From Caldalkalibacillus uzonensis (lineage in GTDB: Bacteria; Bacillota; Bacilli; Caldalkalibacillales; Caldalkalibacillaceae), in assembly GCF_030814135.1 (NCBI RefSeq), contig NZ_JAUSUQ010000001.1, forward strand, positions 62,001 through 126,000: DNA of 64,000 bases, written 5' to 3'. The notes beneath the pieces were generated by a model, which saw nothing but the letters and a program-made list of their open reading frames with translations, ran no database searches and was not told the origin of the DNA. Each line of letters starts with the position of its first letter. Positions within the stretch are counted from its first letter, which is position 1. Shown piece after piece: positions 19,459-29,568 of this stretch. A program made the position numbers and the translations under genes.

Positions 19459-20499
19459 ATGAGTACTCAAACGTATCATGTTGCTGTTGTTGGTGCAACC
19501 GGCGCCGTTGGACAGCAGATGGTCAAACTGTTGGAAGAGAGACAGTTTCCGATTCATAAACTGACATTGCTTGCTTCTCGTCGTTCAGCGGGAAAGCAAG
19601 TCTCTTTCAAGGGAGAACAAATCACTGTTCAGGAAACGACACCTGATGCATTTGAAGAGGTCGATATCGCCCTGTTCAGTGCTGGAGGAAGTGTCAGTAA
19701 ACAGTTTGCCAAAGAAGCGGTAAAACGAGGTGCACTGGTGATTGACAACACCAATGCCTTTCGCATGGAGCCTGATGTGCCCCTCGTTGTTCCGGAAGTG
19801 AATATGGGAGACATTGCCAAGCACCAGGGGATTATTTCCAATCCAAACTGTTCAACGATTCAAATGGTGGTTGCCCTTAAACCTATTAAGGATAAATACG
19901 GACTGAAACGCATTATTGTTTCTACCTATCAAGCAGTGTCCGGAGCAGGCAATGTGGCTCTGGAAGAGCTGAAGGAGCAAAGTGCCAAAGTTTTAAATGG
20001 CGAAGCGTTCACACCTGAAGTACTGCCGGTAGCGAAAGATAAAAAGAAATTCCAGATCGCCTTCAACGCCATTCCGCAAATCGATCTTTTCCAAGAGAAT
20101 GACTATACCCTGGAAGAAATGAAAATGGTTAGGGAAACAAAGAAGATTATGCATGATGACACGATTGAAGTCGTTGCGACTTGCGTTCGTATTCCCGTCT
20201 TTACGGGCCACTCGGAGTCTGTCTATGTAGAGACGGAGCAAGAGGTGAACGTGGAAGAAGTGAGACAGCTTCTCCGTGAAGCACCAGGTGTCATTGTGGA
20301 AGATAATCCGGCAGAACAGGAGTATCCTTTGGCCACTCGTGCTGCTGGACGGCCTGAGGTGTTTGTGGGACGGATTCGTCGCGACCTCGACCGACCCAAT
20401 GGCTTGCATATGTGGGTTGTCTCCGACAATCTGTTAAAAGGTGCCGCTTATAACAGCATTCAAATCGCCGAAGCTTATATTTCTAAATTTAAATCTTGA
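19459..20499 (+). CDS. asd: Aspartate-semialdehyde dehydrogenase
   Basis: The enzyme reduces aspartyl phosphate to aspartate semialdehyde, the branch point to lysine, diaminopimelate, threonine and methionine. The protein has 346 residues with the NADP-binding VVGATGAVGQQM at the N-terminus, the catalytic cysteine in NPNCSTIQ near 133, and the C-terminal RRDLDRPNGLHMWVVSDN. ATG at 19459 is chosen over the in-frame TTG at 19456, with GGGGAGG about ten bases upstream. Position between dpaB and dapG is as in B. subtilis. Confidence 0.96.
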   Translation: MSTQTYHVAVVGATGAVGQQMVKLLEERQFPIHKLTLLASRRSAGKQVSFKGEQITVQETTPDAFEEVDIALFSAGGSVSKQFAKEAVKRGALVIDNTNAFRMEPDVPLVVPEVNMGDIAKHQGIISNPNCSTIQMVVALKPIKDKYGLKRIIVSTYQAVSGAGNVALEELKEQSAKVLNGEAFTPEVLPVAKDKKKFQIAFNAIPQIDLFQENDYTLEEMKMVRETKKIMHDDTIEVVATCVRIPVFTGHSESVYVETEQEVNVEEVRQLLREAPGVIVEDNPAEQEYPLATRAAGRPEVFVGRIRRDLDRPNGLHMWVVSDNLLKGAAYNSIQIAEAYISKFKS

Positions 20500-20548
20500 G
20501 CAGAGTGACGTGGCTTTAAGGCAGCAACCATCAAAGAGGGATGTATAG

Positions 20549-21775
20549 ATGAAGATTATTGTTCAAAAATTTGGTGGAACATCGTTAAAGGATAGAGAGA
20601 TCAGAGCCAGAGCGATTGAGCATATCAAAAAAGCAAAGGAAGAAGGATATCATGTGGTCGTGGTGGTCTCTGCCATGGGACGCAAAGGAGATCCGTACGC
20701 TACGGATACCCTGCTGGAGTTGATCAGACAAAACGGTAACCACCTTTCTGACCGGGAGCGCGACTTGTTGCTCAGCTGCGGGGAAATCATCTCCAGCACC
20801 ACCTTATCCAGCATGTTAAATGCAGAAGGCATTCCGGCTGTCGCATTAACTGGCATGCAGGCGGGTATCCTGACAAATGACACTTTTGGCCAGGCTCAGA
20901 TTATTTCTATTAACCCCCAGCGCATTTTGGATGAACTGGCCAGAGACAAAGTGGTCATAGTGTGCGGCTTCCAAGGCGGTACATCAGCAGGGGAGATGAC
21001 TACCTTGGGCCGCGGTGGCAGCGATACCACAGCCACTGCTCTTGGTGTGGCGTTAAAAGCAGAGTATGTGGATATCTTTACGGACGTGGAAGGGGTTATG
21101 ACCGCTGATCCCCGCATCGTTAAAGATGCAGCTCCGCTCAATTGGGTGACCTATACAGAGATCTGTAATTTAGCCTATCAAGGAGCTAAGGTCATTCATC
21201 CCCGCGCAGTTGAAATTGCCATGCAAAGTCAAGTGCCGATACGAGTGCGGAGCACAAGCTCAGATGACCCGGGCACTTTGGTGACCACATTAGACAAGGT
21301 CAGTCATTATCAACAGAATTTAAACGAGCGTTTAATTACAGGGATCGCATATGTCCCCCATTTGACTCAAATTAAAGTGTTGGCCAAAGACAATGAGTAT
21401 GACCTGCAGTTAAAAGTATTTAAGGCGATGGCTGAAAATAAGATCAGTGTCGATTTTATCAATGTTAATCCTATGGGCGTGGCTTATACGGTGTTTAATG
21501 ATGTGGCCGATCAAGCCATTGCACTGATCAAAGAGATGGGCTATGAGGTCAAAGTGGTTCCTCATTGTGCCAAAGTATCTACTGTTGGGGCAGGGATGGC
21601 TGGGGTTCCGGGCATTATGGCTCAAATTGTTGAAGCATTAACAGAGGAAGACATCCAGATATTGCAGTCTGCTGACTCCCATACCACTATTTGGGTTCTG
21701 GTCAAAGACGAAGATATGATCCGGGCTGTTAATGCCTTGCACCGCAAGTTTAACTTGCACAAGTTAAATCATTAA
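20549..21775 (+). CDS. dapG: Aspartokinase I (DapG type)
   Basis: The enzyme phosphorylates aspartate, the first step of the aspartate pathway. The 408 residues contain the kinase signature VQKFGGTSL at the N-terminus, GRGGSDTTA near 152, and a pair of C-terminal ACT domains for feedback control (from about 265). In B. subtilis the DapG isozyme is inhibited by meso-diaminopimelate and serves the cell wall and spores. Its place between asd and dapA supports that assignment over the lysine- or threonine-sensitive isozymes. Confidence 0.95.
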   Translation: MKIIVQKFGGTSLKDREIRARAIEHIKKAKEEGYHVVVVVSAMGRKGDPYATDTLLELIRQNGNHLSDRERDLLLSCGEIISSTTLSSMLNAEGIPAVALTGMQAGILTNDTFGQAQIISINPQRILDELARDKVVIVCGFQGGTSAGEMTTLGRGGSDTTATALGVALKAEYVDIFTDVEGVMTADPRIVKDAAPLNWVTYTEICNLAYQGAKVIHPRAVEIAMQSQVPIRVRSTSSDDPGTLVTTLDKVSHYQQNLNERLITGIAYVPHLTQIKVLAKDNEYDLQLKVFKAMAENKISVDFINVNPMGVAYTVFNDVADQAIALIKEMGYEVKVVPHCAKVSTVGAGMAGVPGIMAQIVEALTEEDIQILQSADSHTTIWVLVKDEDMIRAVNALHRKFNLHKLNH

Positions 21776-21800
21776 GCGTGTCGGAAGGGAGGTATCCCTG

Positions 21801-22664
21801 GTGGGATTTGGACGCTTGCATACAGCAATGGTAACTGCTTTTGATGAACAAGGAAATCTGGACTTGAATCGTCAAACAGACGTGATTGAACATCTCATTC
21901 AAACTGGAACTGAGACTATCATCGTGGCGGGAACAACCGGTGAATCTCCTACTTTATCCAAAGAAGAGAAGCTTGCCTTATTTGAACATACGCTTCAGGT
22001 GGCCGCTGGCAGAGTCAAAGTGATCGCCGGAACAGGTAGCAACAATACACGGGAATCAATAGCCTTAACCCAACAAGCTCAAGCCTTAGGGGTGGATGGG
22101 GTCATGCTGGTCACTCCTTACTATAACCGGCCTAACCAAGAAGGTTTGTATCAGCATTTTAAGGCGGTGGCCGAAGCTACTTCCTTACCGGTGATGTTAT
22201 ATAATGTGCCCGGCCGGACAAGTGTTAATATGGAAGCTGAGACCGTTTGCCGGCTGGCTGAGATTCCGAATATTACCATGGTCAAAGAAGCAAGTGGCAA
22301 TCTGGGACAGATGACAGAGATTATTAAAGGTACACCGGATGATTTTCTGCTGTACAGCGGAGATGACAACCTGACTCTCCCTGTCTTGTCCATTGGTGGG
22401 TATGGCGTGGTCAGCGTGGCCAGTCATATTGTTGGCCGGGAAATGAGCCGCATGATTAAAGCTTTTGTGCAGGGAAATGTCAATGAGGCGGCTCAGCTTC
22501 ATCGTGAGCTGTACCCCAAATGCAAAGCCTTGTTTGCCGCTCCATCTCCAGTGCCTGTTAAACTAGTACTGGCGAAACAAGGCGTTGATGCAGGCCCTGT
22601 CCGTCAGCCACTGGTTCCTTTGACAGACAGTGAAAAGCAACAGATTCTGACCCACTTTTATTAA
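21801..22664 (+). CDS. dapA: 4-hydroxy-tetrahydrodipicolinate synthase
   Basis: The enzyme condenses pyruvate with aspartate semialdehyde, the committed step to lysine, diaminopimelate and dipicolinic acid. The 287 residues form a TIM-barrel class I aldolase with GTTGESPTLS near 43, YYNRPNQEGLYQHF, YNVPGRT and the Schiff-base lysine in MVKEASGN near 161. It starts with GTG; GAAGGGAGG lies upstream. The gene ends the dpaA-dpaB-asd-dapG-dapA cluster. Confidence 0.96.
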   Translation: MGFGRLHTAMVTAFDEQGNLDLNRQTDVIEHLIQTGTETIIVAGTTGESPTLSKEEKLALFEHTLQVAAGRVKVIAGTGSNNTRESIALTQQAQALGVDGVMLVTPYYNRPNQEGLYQHFKAVAEATSLPVMLYNVPGRTSVNMEAETVCRLAEIPNITMVKEASGNLGQMTEIIKGTPDDFLLYSGDDNLTLPVLSIGGYGVVSVASHIVGREMSRMIKAFVQGNVNEAAQLHRELYPKCKALFAAPSPVPVKLVLAKQGVDAGPVRQPLVPLTDSEKQQILTHFY

Positions 22665-22738
22665 GCGTAACTATGGGACACATTGATGTGAGTAAAAAAA
22701 TGTACACTTTAAAATAGGTATAAAATGGTTAAATAAAC

Positions 22739-22768
22739 TTGTGATCACCAACTCCCATCCTGTATAAT
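22739..22768 (+). promoter_or_regulatory. SigA-like promoter for the RNase J gene
   Basis: TTGTGA and a perfect TATAAT are separated by 18 bases. Transcription would start near 22775, giving a leader of about 90 bases. Confidence 0.6.
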
Positions 22769-22865
22769 ATGATCAAGTGATAATGTGCGGTTTTTCAGGT
22801 TTGTGAAAGGGGCAGTGTTCGGGTGTAACTACAACTGAATATGGCAACATGGGAGGATAAATCAA

Positions 22866-24533
22866 TTGTCAAAACAAAACGAACACAAATTGCTAATCTT
22901 CGCCCTGGGCGGTGTGGGCGAGATAGGTAAAAACATGTATGTTGTAGAATATGGAGACGACATTGTTGTTATCGATGCAGGACTTAAATATCCTGAAGAA
23001 GACATGCTGGGAATCGACATCGTCATCCCTGACATTACTTATCTGGAAGAGAACCAAGAACGCATCCGAGGCATTGTGGTTACACACGGTCATGAAGATC
23101 ATACCGGCGCCTTACCCTATGTGTTAAAACGGATCAAAGCCCCTATCTTTGCCACCAAACTGACACTTGGCTTAATCGAGGGCAAACTGAAAGAAGCCAA
23201 TATTTTGCACCAGGTCAAACGGGTGTTGATTCACAAAAGAAGCAAGATTAATCTGGGCTGCTTTACCCTCACCTTCTTCAAAACCAACCATAGTATTCCA
23301 GATTCGGTGGGGGTCTGTATAGATACACCCGAGGGACGAGTTGTCCACACTGGCGACTTTAAATTTGACTACACGCCCATTAATAATGAGTATGCTGACA
23401 TTGGCCGCATGGCAGAGATTGGCGAGCAGGGTGTTCTGGCATTGCTCTCTGACAGCACTAACGCGGAACGTCCGGGCTACACCCGTTCTGAAAAAGAAGT
23501 GGGGCGGGCCATTACCGACCAATTTTTCAAAGCCAAAGGCCGCATTATCGTGGCCACTTTTGCCTCCAATATTCATCGTATTCAAAATGTCTTTGAAGCG
23601 GCCATGGAAACAAACCGCAAGGTGGCCATCGTCGGGCGCAGCATGCTCACTGTGGTACAGATTGCCCGGGATTTGGGCTATTTGCACGCCCCAGATGATT
23701 TGCTGATTGAAATTGACGAAATGAACCGTTTGCCTGCGCACAAAGTGTGTATCCTGTCTACGGGCAGCCAGGGTGAGCCGATGAGTGCTTTAACCCGCAT
23801 GGCCAAAGCGAGTCATAAACAGGTGGACATCTTACCGGGAGATACGGTCATTTTTGCCGCCACGCCTATCCCTGGGAATGAGAAATTTGTCTCACGCACC
23901 ATCGACCAACTGTTTAAGGCCGGTGCCCATGTCGTCTACGGATTGGAAGGTGTTCATGTTTCTGGTCACGGCAGCCAGGAAGAGTTAAAATTGATGCTCA
24001 ACCTGATGAAACCTAAGTACTTCATTCCTATTCACGGAGAGTACCGCATGCTTCGCCAGCATGGCAAGCTGGCTGAAGCAACCGGTGTACCGGCGGAGAA
24101 CATTTTCCTTATTGAAAACGGGGATATAGTGGAATTTCACAAAGGAAAAGCACGCCTGGGCAGCAAAGTGCCAGCCGGACATGTGCTCATTGACGGTCTT
24201 GGTGTAGGTGATGTGGGCAATATTGTGTTGAGAGACCGCAAACTATTATCACAAGATGGCATTTTGATTGTTGTAGTTACACTCTCTAAACAAAATGGTT
24301 CCGTTATTTCAGGACCGGACATTATCTCCCGTGGATTCGTTTATGTCCGTGAGTCTGAAGAGCTGATGGATGATGCAATTCAGCTTGTCACAACCACTCT
24401 GGAACGCTGTCTCGATGAGCAAACTCATGATTGGTCCACTTTGAAAAACAATGTCAGGGAAGCTTTAAGTCGTTTCCTTTATGACCAAACACGCCGGCGA
24501 CCCATGATCTTGCCGATTATCATGGAAGCCTGA
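22866..24533 (+). CDS. rnjB: RNase J family ribonuclease at the rnjB locus
   Basis: A metallo-beta-lactamase/beta-CASP ribonuclease with 5'-3' exo- and endonuclease activity on RNA; 555 residues. All RNase J1 metal-ligand positions are filled: His74, His76, Asp78, His79 (HGHEDH), His142, Asp164 (HTGDFKFD) and His390 (HGEY). Context (dapA before, tepA-ylzJ-spoIIIE after) and sequence style (VHVSGHGSQEELKLM, IDGLGVGDVGNIV) identify the rnjB/ymfA locus. The start is TTG at 22866 after a GGGAGG site. The complete active site differs from B. subtilis J2 as I remember it. Confidence 0.93.
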   Translation: MSKQNEHKLLIFALGGVGEIGKNMYVVEYGDDIVVIDAGLKYPEEDMLGIDIVIPDITYLEENQERIRGIVVTHGHEDHTGALPYVLKRIKAPIFATKLTLGLIEGKLKEANILHQVKRVLIHKRSKINLGCFTLTFFKTNHSIPDSVGVCIDTPEGRVVHTGDFKFDYTPINNEYADIGRMAEIGEQGVLALLSDSTNAERPGYTRSEKEVGRAITDQFFKAKGRIIVATFASNIHRIQNVFEAAMETNRKVAIVGRSMLTVVQIARDLGYLHAPDDLLIEIDEMNRLPAHKVCILSTGSQGEPMSALTRMAKASHKQVDILPGDTVIFAATPIPGNEKFVSRTIDQLFKAGAHVVYGLEGVHVSGHGSQEELKLMLNLMKPKYFIPIHGEYRMLRQHGKLAEATGVPAENIFLIENGDIVEFHKGKARLGSKVPAGHVLIDGLGVGDVGNIVLRDRKLLSQDGILIVVVTLSKQNGSVISGPDIISRGFVYVRESEELMDDAIQLVTTTLERCLDEQTHDWSTLKNNVREALSRFLYDQTRRRPMILPIIMEA

Positions 24534-24563
24534 CGCTCATTTTGGACTGTTTTACCTAACAGA

Positions 24564-24599
24564 GAGCCTTTACCCCTTTGCTGGGAAAAGGCTCTTTTT
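24564..24599 (+). terminator. Intrinsic terminator after rnjB
   Basis: Stem GAGCCTTT / AAAGGCTC with a 15-base loop is followed by five Ts. Confidence 0.8.
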
Positions 24600-24614
24600 G
24601 TTTATTGACGATGG

Positions 24615-24643
24615 GTATGTAATCTTGTGACTGACAGATACTA
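24615..24643 (+). promoter_or_regulatory. SigG-like promoter for tepA
   Basis: GTATG, 17 bases, then GATACTA. The forespore SigG pattern is gnATR-N17/18-CATnnTA; only the first base of the -10 differs. TepA acts in spore outgrowth in B. subtilis, which fits forespore expression. The leader would be only about 15 bases. Confidence 0.4.
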
Positions 24644-24664
24644 AACGAAGAAGGAGGAGGAAAG

Positions 24665-25480
24665 ATGACAGACAAAAATCCAACACGTGAAACCCAACCT
24701 GCCAAACAAGACCCGGGTGCACCAGCTTCTCCCCCCGGTCCGCAGAATCCCCCTTCTTCCCAGGAAAAACCAGGGGGGATCATGGACAAAATTCAACAAC
24801 TGGGCACTCCAGGTTTACCCAACTTCCAGAGCAACATACATTGCTTAACGATTATTGGCCAAATTGAAGGACATCTTCAACTTCCGCCGCAAAACAAAAC
24901 AACGAAATATGAACACATTATTCCCCAGCTGGTGGCAGCGGAACAAAACCCCAATATTGAGGGCATTCTGATTGTCCTCAATACGGTTGGTGGAGATGTT
25001 GAAGCTGGTTTGGCCATTGCCGAGATGATTGCCAGTTCGTCTAAACCGACGGTCGCGCTTGTTTTGGGAGGAGGACACAGCATTGGTGTGCCTGTTGCCG
25101 TAGCGGCCGATTACAGTTTCATTGCTGAAACAGCCACTATGACAATTCATCCCGTACGTTTAACGGGGTTGGTGATTGGTGTCCCTCAAACCTTTGAATA
25201 TTTGGATAAAATGCAGGACCGGGTGGTCAGCTTTATCACCCGCCACTCCAATATAAAACCGGAAAAATTCAAGGAACTCATGTTTAAAACAGGAGAATTG
25301 ACAAGGGATATTGGTACCAATGTCATCGGCAGTGATGCTGTCAGCTACGGATTGATCGATGAGGTGGGCGGATTGGGGCAGGCCCTCAGCAAGCTGAATG
25401 AACTGATTCAAGCTGCAAAAGGGCAACAGGAGGAAGAGCACTTGCAGCAAGAACAACAACAGGAAGGGATGCTGCAATGA
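24665..25480 (+). CDS. tepA: ClpP-like spore protease TepA (YmfB)
   Basis: A ClpP-fold serine protease of 271 residues, linked in B. subtilis to breakdown of small acid-soluble spore proteins during outgrowth. A proline-rich N-terminal extension (about 1-38) precedes the ClpP domain. The nucleophile is probably the serine in [11 protein letters not shown] near 139, followed by the histidine in MTIHPVR. The C-terminus is glutamine- and glutamate-rich. A strong AAGGAGGAGG site precedes the ATG, and the stop overlaps ylzJ by four bases. Confidence 0.92.
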   Translation: MTDKNPTRETQPAKQDPGAPASPPGPQNPPSSQEKPGGIMDKIQQLGTPGLPNFQSNIHCLTIIGQIEGHLQLPPQNKTTKYEHIIPQLVAAEQNPNIEGILIVLNTVGGDVEAGLAIAEMIASSSKPTVALVLGGGHSIGVPVAVAADYSFIAETATMTIHPVRLTGLVIGVPQTFEYLDKMQDRVVSFITRHSNIKPEKFKELMFKTGELTRDIGTNVIGSDAVSYGLIDEVGGLGQALSKLNELIQAAKGQQEEEHLQQEQQQEGMLQ

Positions 25481-25695
25481 TTATTTACACGTCAATGCCA
25501 TTGGAATGGGTGTATGAAGGTTATGAACAATTTAATCCCCATTTTGAAGAGATTGATTATAAAGGGGTTAAAATGATGATTGAGCCCAGTGGTCCGTATC
25601 AGGCCAAAATTGTGCGCTTACTAAGTGCTAATCCCCAAGATTATTTGAACCCCAACTATTCTCCAGGCTCTGTGATTTATTTTCGGTCCTCCTGA
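25477..25695 (+). CDS. ylzJ: YlzJ-like protein
   Basis: A 72-residue protein of unknown function that follows tepA in Bacillales. Recognised by position, size and the opening [20 protein letters not shown]. No catalytic motif or membrane segment is visible. The start overlaps the tepA stop (ATGA), which implies coupled translation and perhaps a shared role with TepA in spores. Confidence 0.85.
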   Translation: MIIYTSMPLEWVYEGYEQFNPHFEEIDYKGVKMMIEPSGPYQAKIVRLLSANPQDYLNPNYSPGSVIYFRSS

Positions 25696-25738
25696 CCGCT
25701 AGTCTACTTTACCAAATCATGCTATACTAATGAAAAAT

Positions 25739-25763
25739 AGCCGATTTGTCATCGGCTGTTTTT
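25739..25763 (+). terminator. Intrinsic terminator after ylzJ
   Basis: Stem AGCCGAT / ATCGGCT with a TTGTC loop is followed by GTTTTT. It separates the tepA-ylzJ unit from spoIIIE. Confidence 0.8.
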
Positions 25764-25792
25764 CATTCTATCTTACATAAGGGGTTGACCCG

Positions 25793-28180
25793 ATGGCAGG
25801 CAAGCGTAAACGAAGAAAACAAGCGCGAAAAGAGCGGATCAAACGTGCGTTATTATACGAGTTGTATGGTCTTATCCTTTTGGCTTTCTCAGTCATTGCC
25901 CTTGTTCAACCGGGGGCTGTTGGCAGATTATTCAGGGGAATGTTTCGCTTTTTTGCCGGTAACTGGGACTTTATCCTCCCTTTAGGTATGGCCTTCATTT
26001 CTGTCTATTTGGTTATCAAGCGTGCTTGGCCGAGATGGCATTACCGATGGACAGGCATTGTCTTGATCATTTGTTCCCTGTTGATTCTCAATCATTATAC
26101 TCTTTTTCAATCCTTAACTGATGACGGACGTTTCCCCCAATCGGTGCTAAAGATGACGTGGAACCTGTTCGTAGAAGATGTCACCGCGGAGATTCCCACG
26201 GTAGATCTTGGAGGCGGCATGATTGGAGCTGTCCTGTTTGCCGCATTACATTTTATGGTGGCTGATACAGGTACATTGATTGTCATTTTTTTCCTTATAT
26301 TAATCGGCCTGATGCTGTTGTTTGGGATTTCTTATGTTGATATTTTAAAAGCGGTGCGCCGCTTCAGCCGCCGCAGTGCGGAATGGCTGAAGGAAAAGCG
26401 TCTCACGTTTAAAGAGTTGATGAAAGAGGCTGACCATGAAGTCATTACAGCCCAGCAATCAAGGGCCAAATCGGTCCATAAGTATGAAGCCCGCTTAGGC
26501 AGAGAGATGACGGTTCACCGGGCTGATGAATTTGCATCAGGAGAAACTTCCCATGATCAAGCCGACCCAGTCATCCGCGACTTTACGGATGTGGCTTATG
26601 AAGAAGAGCGGACCGAGATCGTTGATGCGGTTCAAAGCAAGCCTAACCTAGCAGTGGAACCGAAGGAAAAAGTGCAGACAGAAGCGGCTGCAGATGGACA
26701 GAAACCTGTTACTGCTGATGATGTGATTGCTTACCGGGAAGACGGAGAAGAAAGTGACTACATGCTCCCACCTTTTTCTCTGTTACGCAAGCAGTCCAAA
26801 CATCAGCAGGCAGGGATACAGGATATGCGGGCCAATGCCCGCAAACTGGAAAGAACGCTGGAAAGCTTCGGGGTCAATGCTAAAGTCACACAGGTTCATC
26901 GTGGACCTGCTGTGACGCGTTATGAGGTGCATCCGGCCGTTGGCGTGAAGGTGAGCAGAATTGTCAGCTTGGCAGACGACATTGCTTTGGCCTTGGCCGC
27001 CAAAGGGATTCGCATCGAAGCGCCCATTCCGGGAAAGTCGGCGATTGGGATCGAAGTGCCCAATAAAGATGTGGCCATGGTCACTTTAAGAGAAGTGTTG
27101 GAGAGTTCCGCTTTCCATGAATCTAAGTCTAAACTGAGCATTGCCTTGGGTCGTGACATTTCAGGGGAACCGATTGTTGCCCATTTGAACAGAATGCCGC
27201 ACCTGCTGGTGGCTGGGGCAACGGGAAGCGGAAAGAGCGTGTGTATTAACAGCATCATTACCAGCCTTCTGTATAAGGCCAAACCCCATGAAGTGAAACT
27301 GATGATGATCGATCCGAAGATGGTAGAGCTGAATGTCTACAACGGCATTCCCCATCTGCTGGCTCCCGTTGTGACAGACCCCAAAAAAGCCGCCCTGGCC
27401 TTGAAAAAAGTGGTGGCCGAAATGGAGCGGCGCTATGAGCTGTTTGCCCACAGTGGAACGCGGGATATTGACAAATATAACGATTTAATCCGCAAAGAGA
27501 ATGCTAAGGATGCAGAAGCTAAAAAACCGCTGCTTCCCTATATTGTGATAATCATTGACGAACTGGCTGACCTGATGATGGTGGCTCCGGGTGATGTGGA
27601 AGATGCCATTTGCCGCCTGGCACAAATGGCCCGTGCGGCAGGCATACACTTGATTATTGCTACTCAGCGTCCATCAGTGGATGTGATCACCGGTGTGATC
27701 AAAGCCAATATTCCTTCCCGCATTGCTTTCGGCGTCTCTTCCCAGGCCGACTCCCGAACCATTTTGGATATGGGTGGTGCAGAAAAGCTGTTGGGGCGGG
27801 GAGACATGCTGTTTTTGCCTGTGGGCGCAGCCAAGCCGTTACGTGTACAGGGGGCCTTTATTTCCGATGAGGAAGTGCAAGAGATTGTCACCTATTGCAT
27901 TAACCAGCAAAAAGCTCAATACCATGAAGAGATGATTCCTGAACAGGCGGATGAACAGACAGGGGAGTCTGTGGAAGATGAACTGTATGACCAGGCTGTT
28001 GAGCTGGTTATTCAGCAGGGCTCTGCTTCTGTTTCCATGCTGCAAAGGCGTTTCCGCATTGGTTATACAAGAGCGGCCCGCTTGATTGATGCCATGGAAG
28101 CGAATGGGATTGTGGGACCGTATGAAGGAAGCAAACCGAGGGAAGTGCTGGTGTCCAAAGAGGAAAGTCATATTTCATAA
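25793..28180 (+). CDS. spoIIIE: DNA translocase SpoIIIE/FtsK
   Basis: A membrane-anchored hexameric motor that pumps the chromosome into the forespore and clears DNA from septa. The 795 residues include a basic N-terminus, about four transmembrane segments within 20-185, an acidic linker, the motor with Walker [11 protein letters not shown] near 475 and Walker [14 protein letters not shown] near 585, and a C-terminal winged-helix gamma domain that reads DNA polarity sequences. Position after ylzJ and before ymfF identifies it as SpoIIIE and not SftA. Confidence 0.95.
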   Translation: MAGKRKRRKQARKERIKRALLYELYGLILLAFSVIALVQPGAVGRLFRGMFRFFAGNWDFILPLGMAFISVYLVIKRAWPRWHYRWTGIVLIICSLLILNHYTLFQSLTDDGRFPQSVLKMTWNLFVEDVTAEIPTVDLGGGMIGAVLFAALHFMVADTGTLIVIFFLILIGLMLLFGISYVDILKAVRRFSRRSAEWLKEKRLTFKELMKEADHEVITAQQSRAKSVHKYEARLGREMTVHRADEFASGETSHDQADPVIRDFTDVAYEEERTEIVDAVQSKPNLAVEPKEKVQTEAAADGQKPVTADDVIAYREDGEESDYMLPPFSLLRKQSKHQQAGIQDMRANARKLERTLESFGVNAKVTQVHRGPAVTRYEVHPAVGVKVSRIVSLADDIALALAAKGIRIEAPIPGKSAIGIEVPNKDVAMVTLREVLESSAFHESKSKLSIALGRDISGEPIVAHLNRMPHLLVAGATGSGKSVCINSIITSLLYKAKPHEVKLMMIDPKMVELNVYNGIPHLLAPVVTDPKKAALALKKVVAEMERRYELFAHSGTRDIDKYNDLIRKENAKDAEAKKPLLPYIVIIIDELADLMMVAPGDVEDAICRLAQMARAAGIHLIIATQRPSVDVITGVIKANIPSRIAFGVSSQADSRTILDMGGAEKLLGRGDMLFLPVGAAKPLRVQGAFISDEEVQEIVTYCINQQKAQYHEEMIPEQADEQTGESVEDELYDQAVELVIQQGSASVSMLQRRFRIGYTRAARLIDAMEANGIVGPYEGSKPREVLVSKEESHIS

Positions 28181-28281
28181 CAGAAAGCATTGATATGTCA
28201 GAAAACCTTATTGGGTGGATGACGACGCTGTTAGCTGAATACACTAAAAGAAAGTAGTTCGAGAGAAGGGAGACCACATGG

Positions 28282-29568
28282 ATGGCAGATCAGTTTCAAT
28301 CGACTCGTGTTAACCAGATTCCGGTTCATTTGATCTCTACACCGAAATACAAAACCAATTTTATTTCCGTCTACATCCGCCACCCTCTGACAGAAGAAGA
28401 TCATACCAAGGTGGCTTTACTGCCCTCAGTTTTAAAAAGGGGAACGGAAAAGTATCCGACAGCCCAGCATGTGCGCCGGGTTCTGGATGATTTGTATGGG
28501 GCATCGTTATCCACTGATGTGGTTAAACGGGGAGAAGAGCAGGTGGTCATTTTCAGGCTGCAAGTGGCCAACGAAAAATTTTTGACCGATCAGGAACCTC
28601 TGTTCGAACGGGGCATTCAGTTGTTAAGCGAGATCATCATGCGCCCCCGCCTGGAAAACGGTGTATTCCATCCTCGTCATGTTGAACTGGAAAAAGACCT
28701 TTTGGAGCGTAAACTGAGCCAGATCAAAGATGATAAAATACGGTATGCCAACAAACGGTGCACGGAGGAAATGTTTAAAGAAGAACCCTACAGACTTTTC
28801 GCCTACGGCTCCAAAGAACAGTTGGCAGACATTACTCCTGAATCACTGTATCAGTTTTACCAACGGGTCTTGAGCACCCATCCTGTGGATTTATTCGTAG
28901 TAGGGGATCTACATAAAGAATATATCACTGAAATGGTTGACAAACACTTCAACCTGCCCCGTACTGAACCTCTAGACATTCCTCGTGTCTCTGTCAAACA
29001 GGAAGTGGACGAAGAACGGAGAGTGGTTGAAAAAACAAAAATTTCCCAGGGTAAATTGCATATTGGTTGCCGGACACAAACGGCTTATGTCGATGAGGAT
29101 TACATCGCCTTGCTTGTCTTCAATGGCCTGTTTGGTGGATTTTCCCATTCCAAGCTCTTCCGCCATGTGCGGGAAAAAGAATCTCTGGCTTATTATGTGA
29201 ACTCCAGTATTGAAAGTCACAAAGGCTTCATGATGATCATGTCGGGGATTGATTTCAACCATTACGACAAAACGGTTCAGATTATTAGACAGCAGTTGCA
29301 GGAAACAGCAAATGGTCATATCACGGATGAGGAATTGAATCAAACCAAAGCCATGCTCATCAACCAGATCAGGGAAGCTAACGACCAGCCTTTCCAATTG
29401 ATGGAGCGCTTTTTTCATGGCATTGTCGGTGGTAAGGAGCGAGGAAGTGAGACCCTGATCCAGGACATTCGACAGGTGACGAAAGAAGAGATCCAGCGTG
29501 TCGCTCAAAAAGTGCAAATTGATACCATCTACTTTTTAACTTCTGAAGAAACGGGGGACGCCTCATGA
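28282..29568 (+). CDS. ymfF: M16-like protein YmfF (EF-P modification associated)
   Basis: A 428-residue M16 peptidase-fold protein without the HxxEH zinc motif; the corresponding region (SVYIRHPLTEEDHTKVALL) has no such set. It is therefore probably the non-catalytic half of a heterodimer with YmfH, as in mitochondrial processing peptidase pairs. In B. subtilis this locus is genetically linked to 5-aminopentanol modification of elongation factor P. It overlaps ymfH by four bases. Confidence 0.88.
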   Translation: MADQFQSTRVNQIPVHLISTPKYKTNFISVYIRHPLTEEDHTKVALLPSVLKRGTEKYPTAQHVRRVLDDLYGASLSTDVVKRGEEQVVIFRLQVANEKFLTDQEPLFERGIQLLSEIIMRPRLENGVFHPRHVELEKDLLERKLSQIKDDKIRYANKRCTEEMFKEEPYRLFAYGSKEQLADITPESLYQFYQRVLSTHPVDLFVVGDLHKEYITEMVDKHFNLPRTEPLDIPRVSVKQEVDEERRVVEKTKISQGKLHIGCRTQTAYVDEDYIALLVFNGLFGGFSHSKLFRHVREKESLAYYVNSSIESHKGFMMIMSGIDFNHYDKTVQIIRQQLQETANGHITDEELNQTKAMLINQIREANDQPFQLMERFFHGIVGGKERGSETLIQDIRQVTKEEIQRVAQKVQIDTIYFLTSEETGDAS

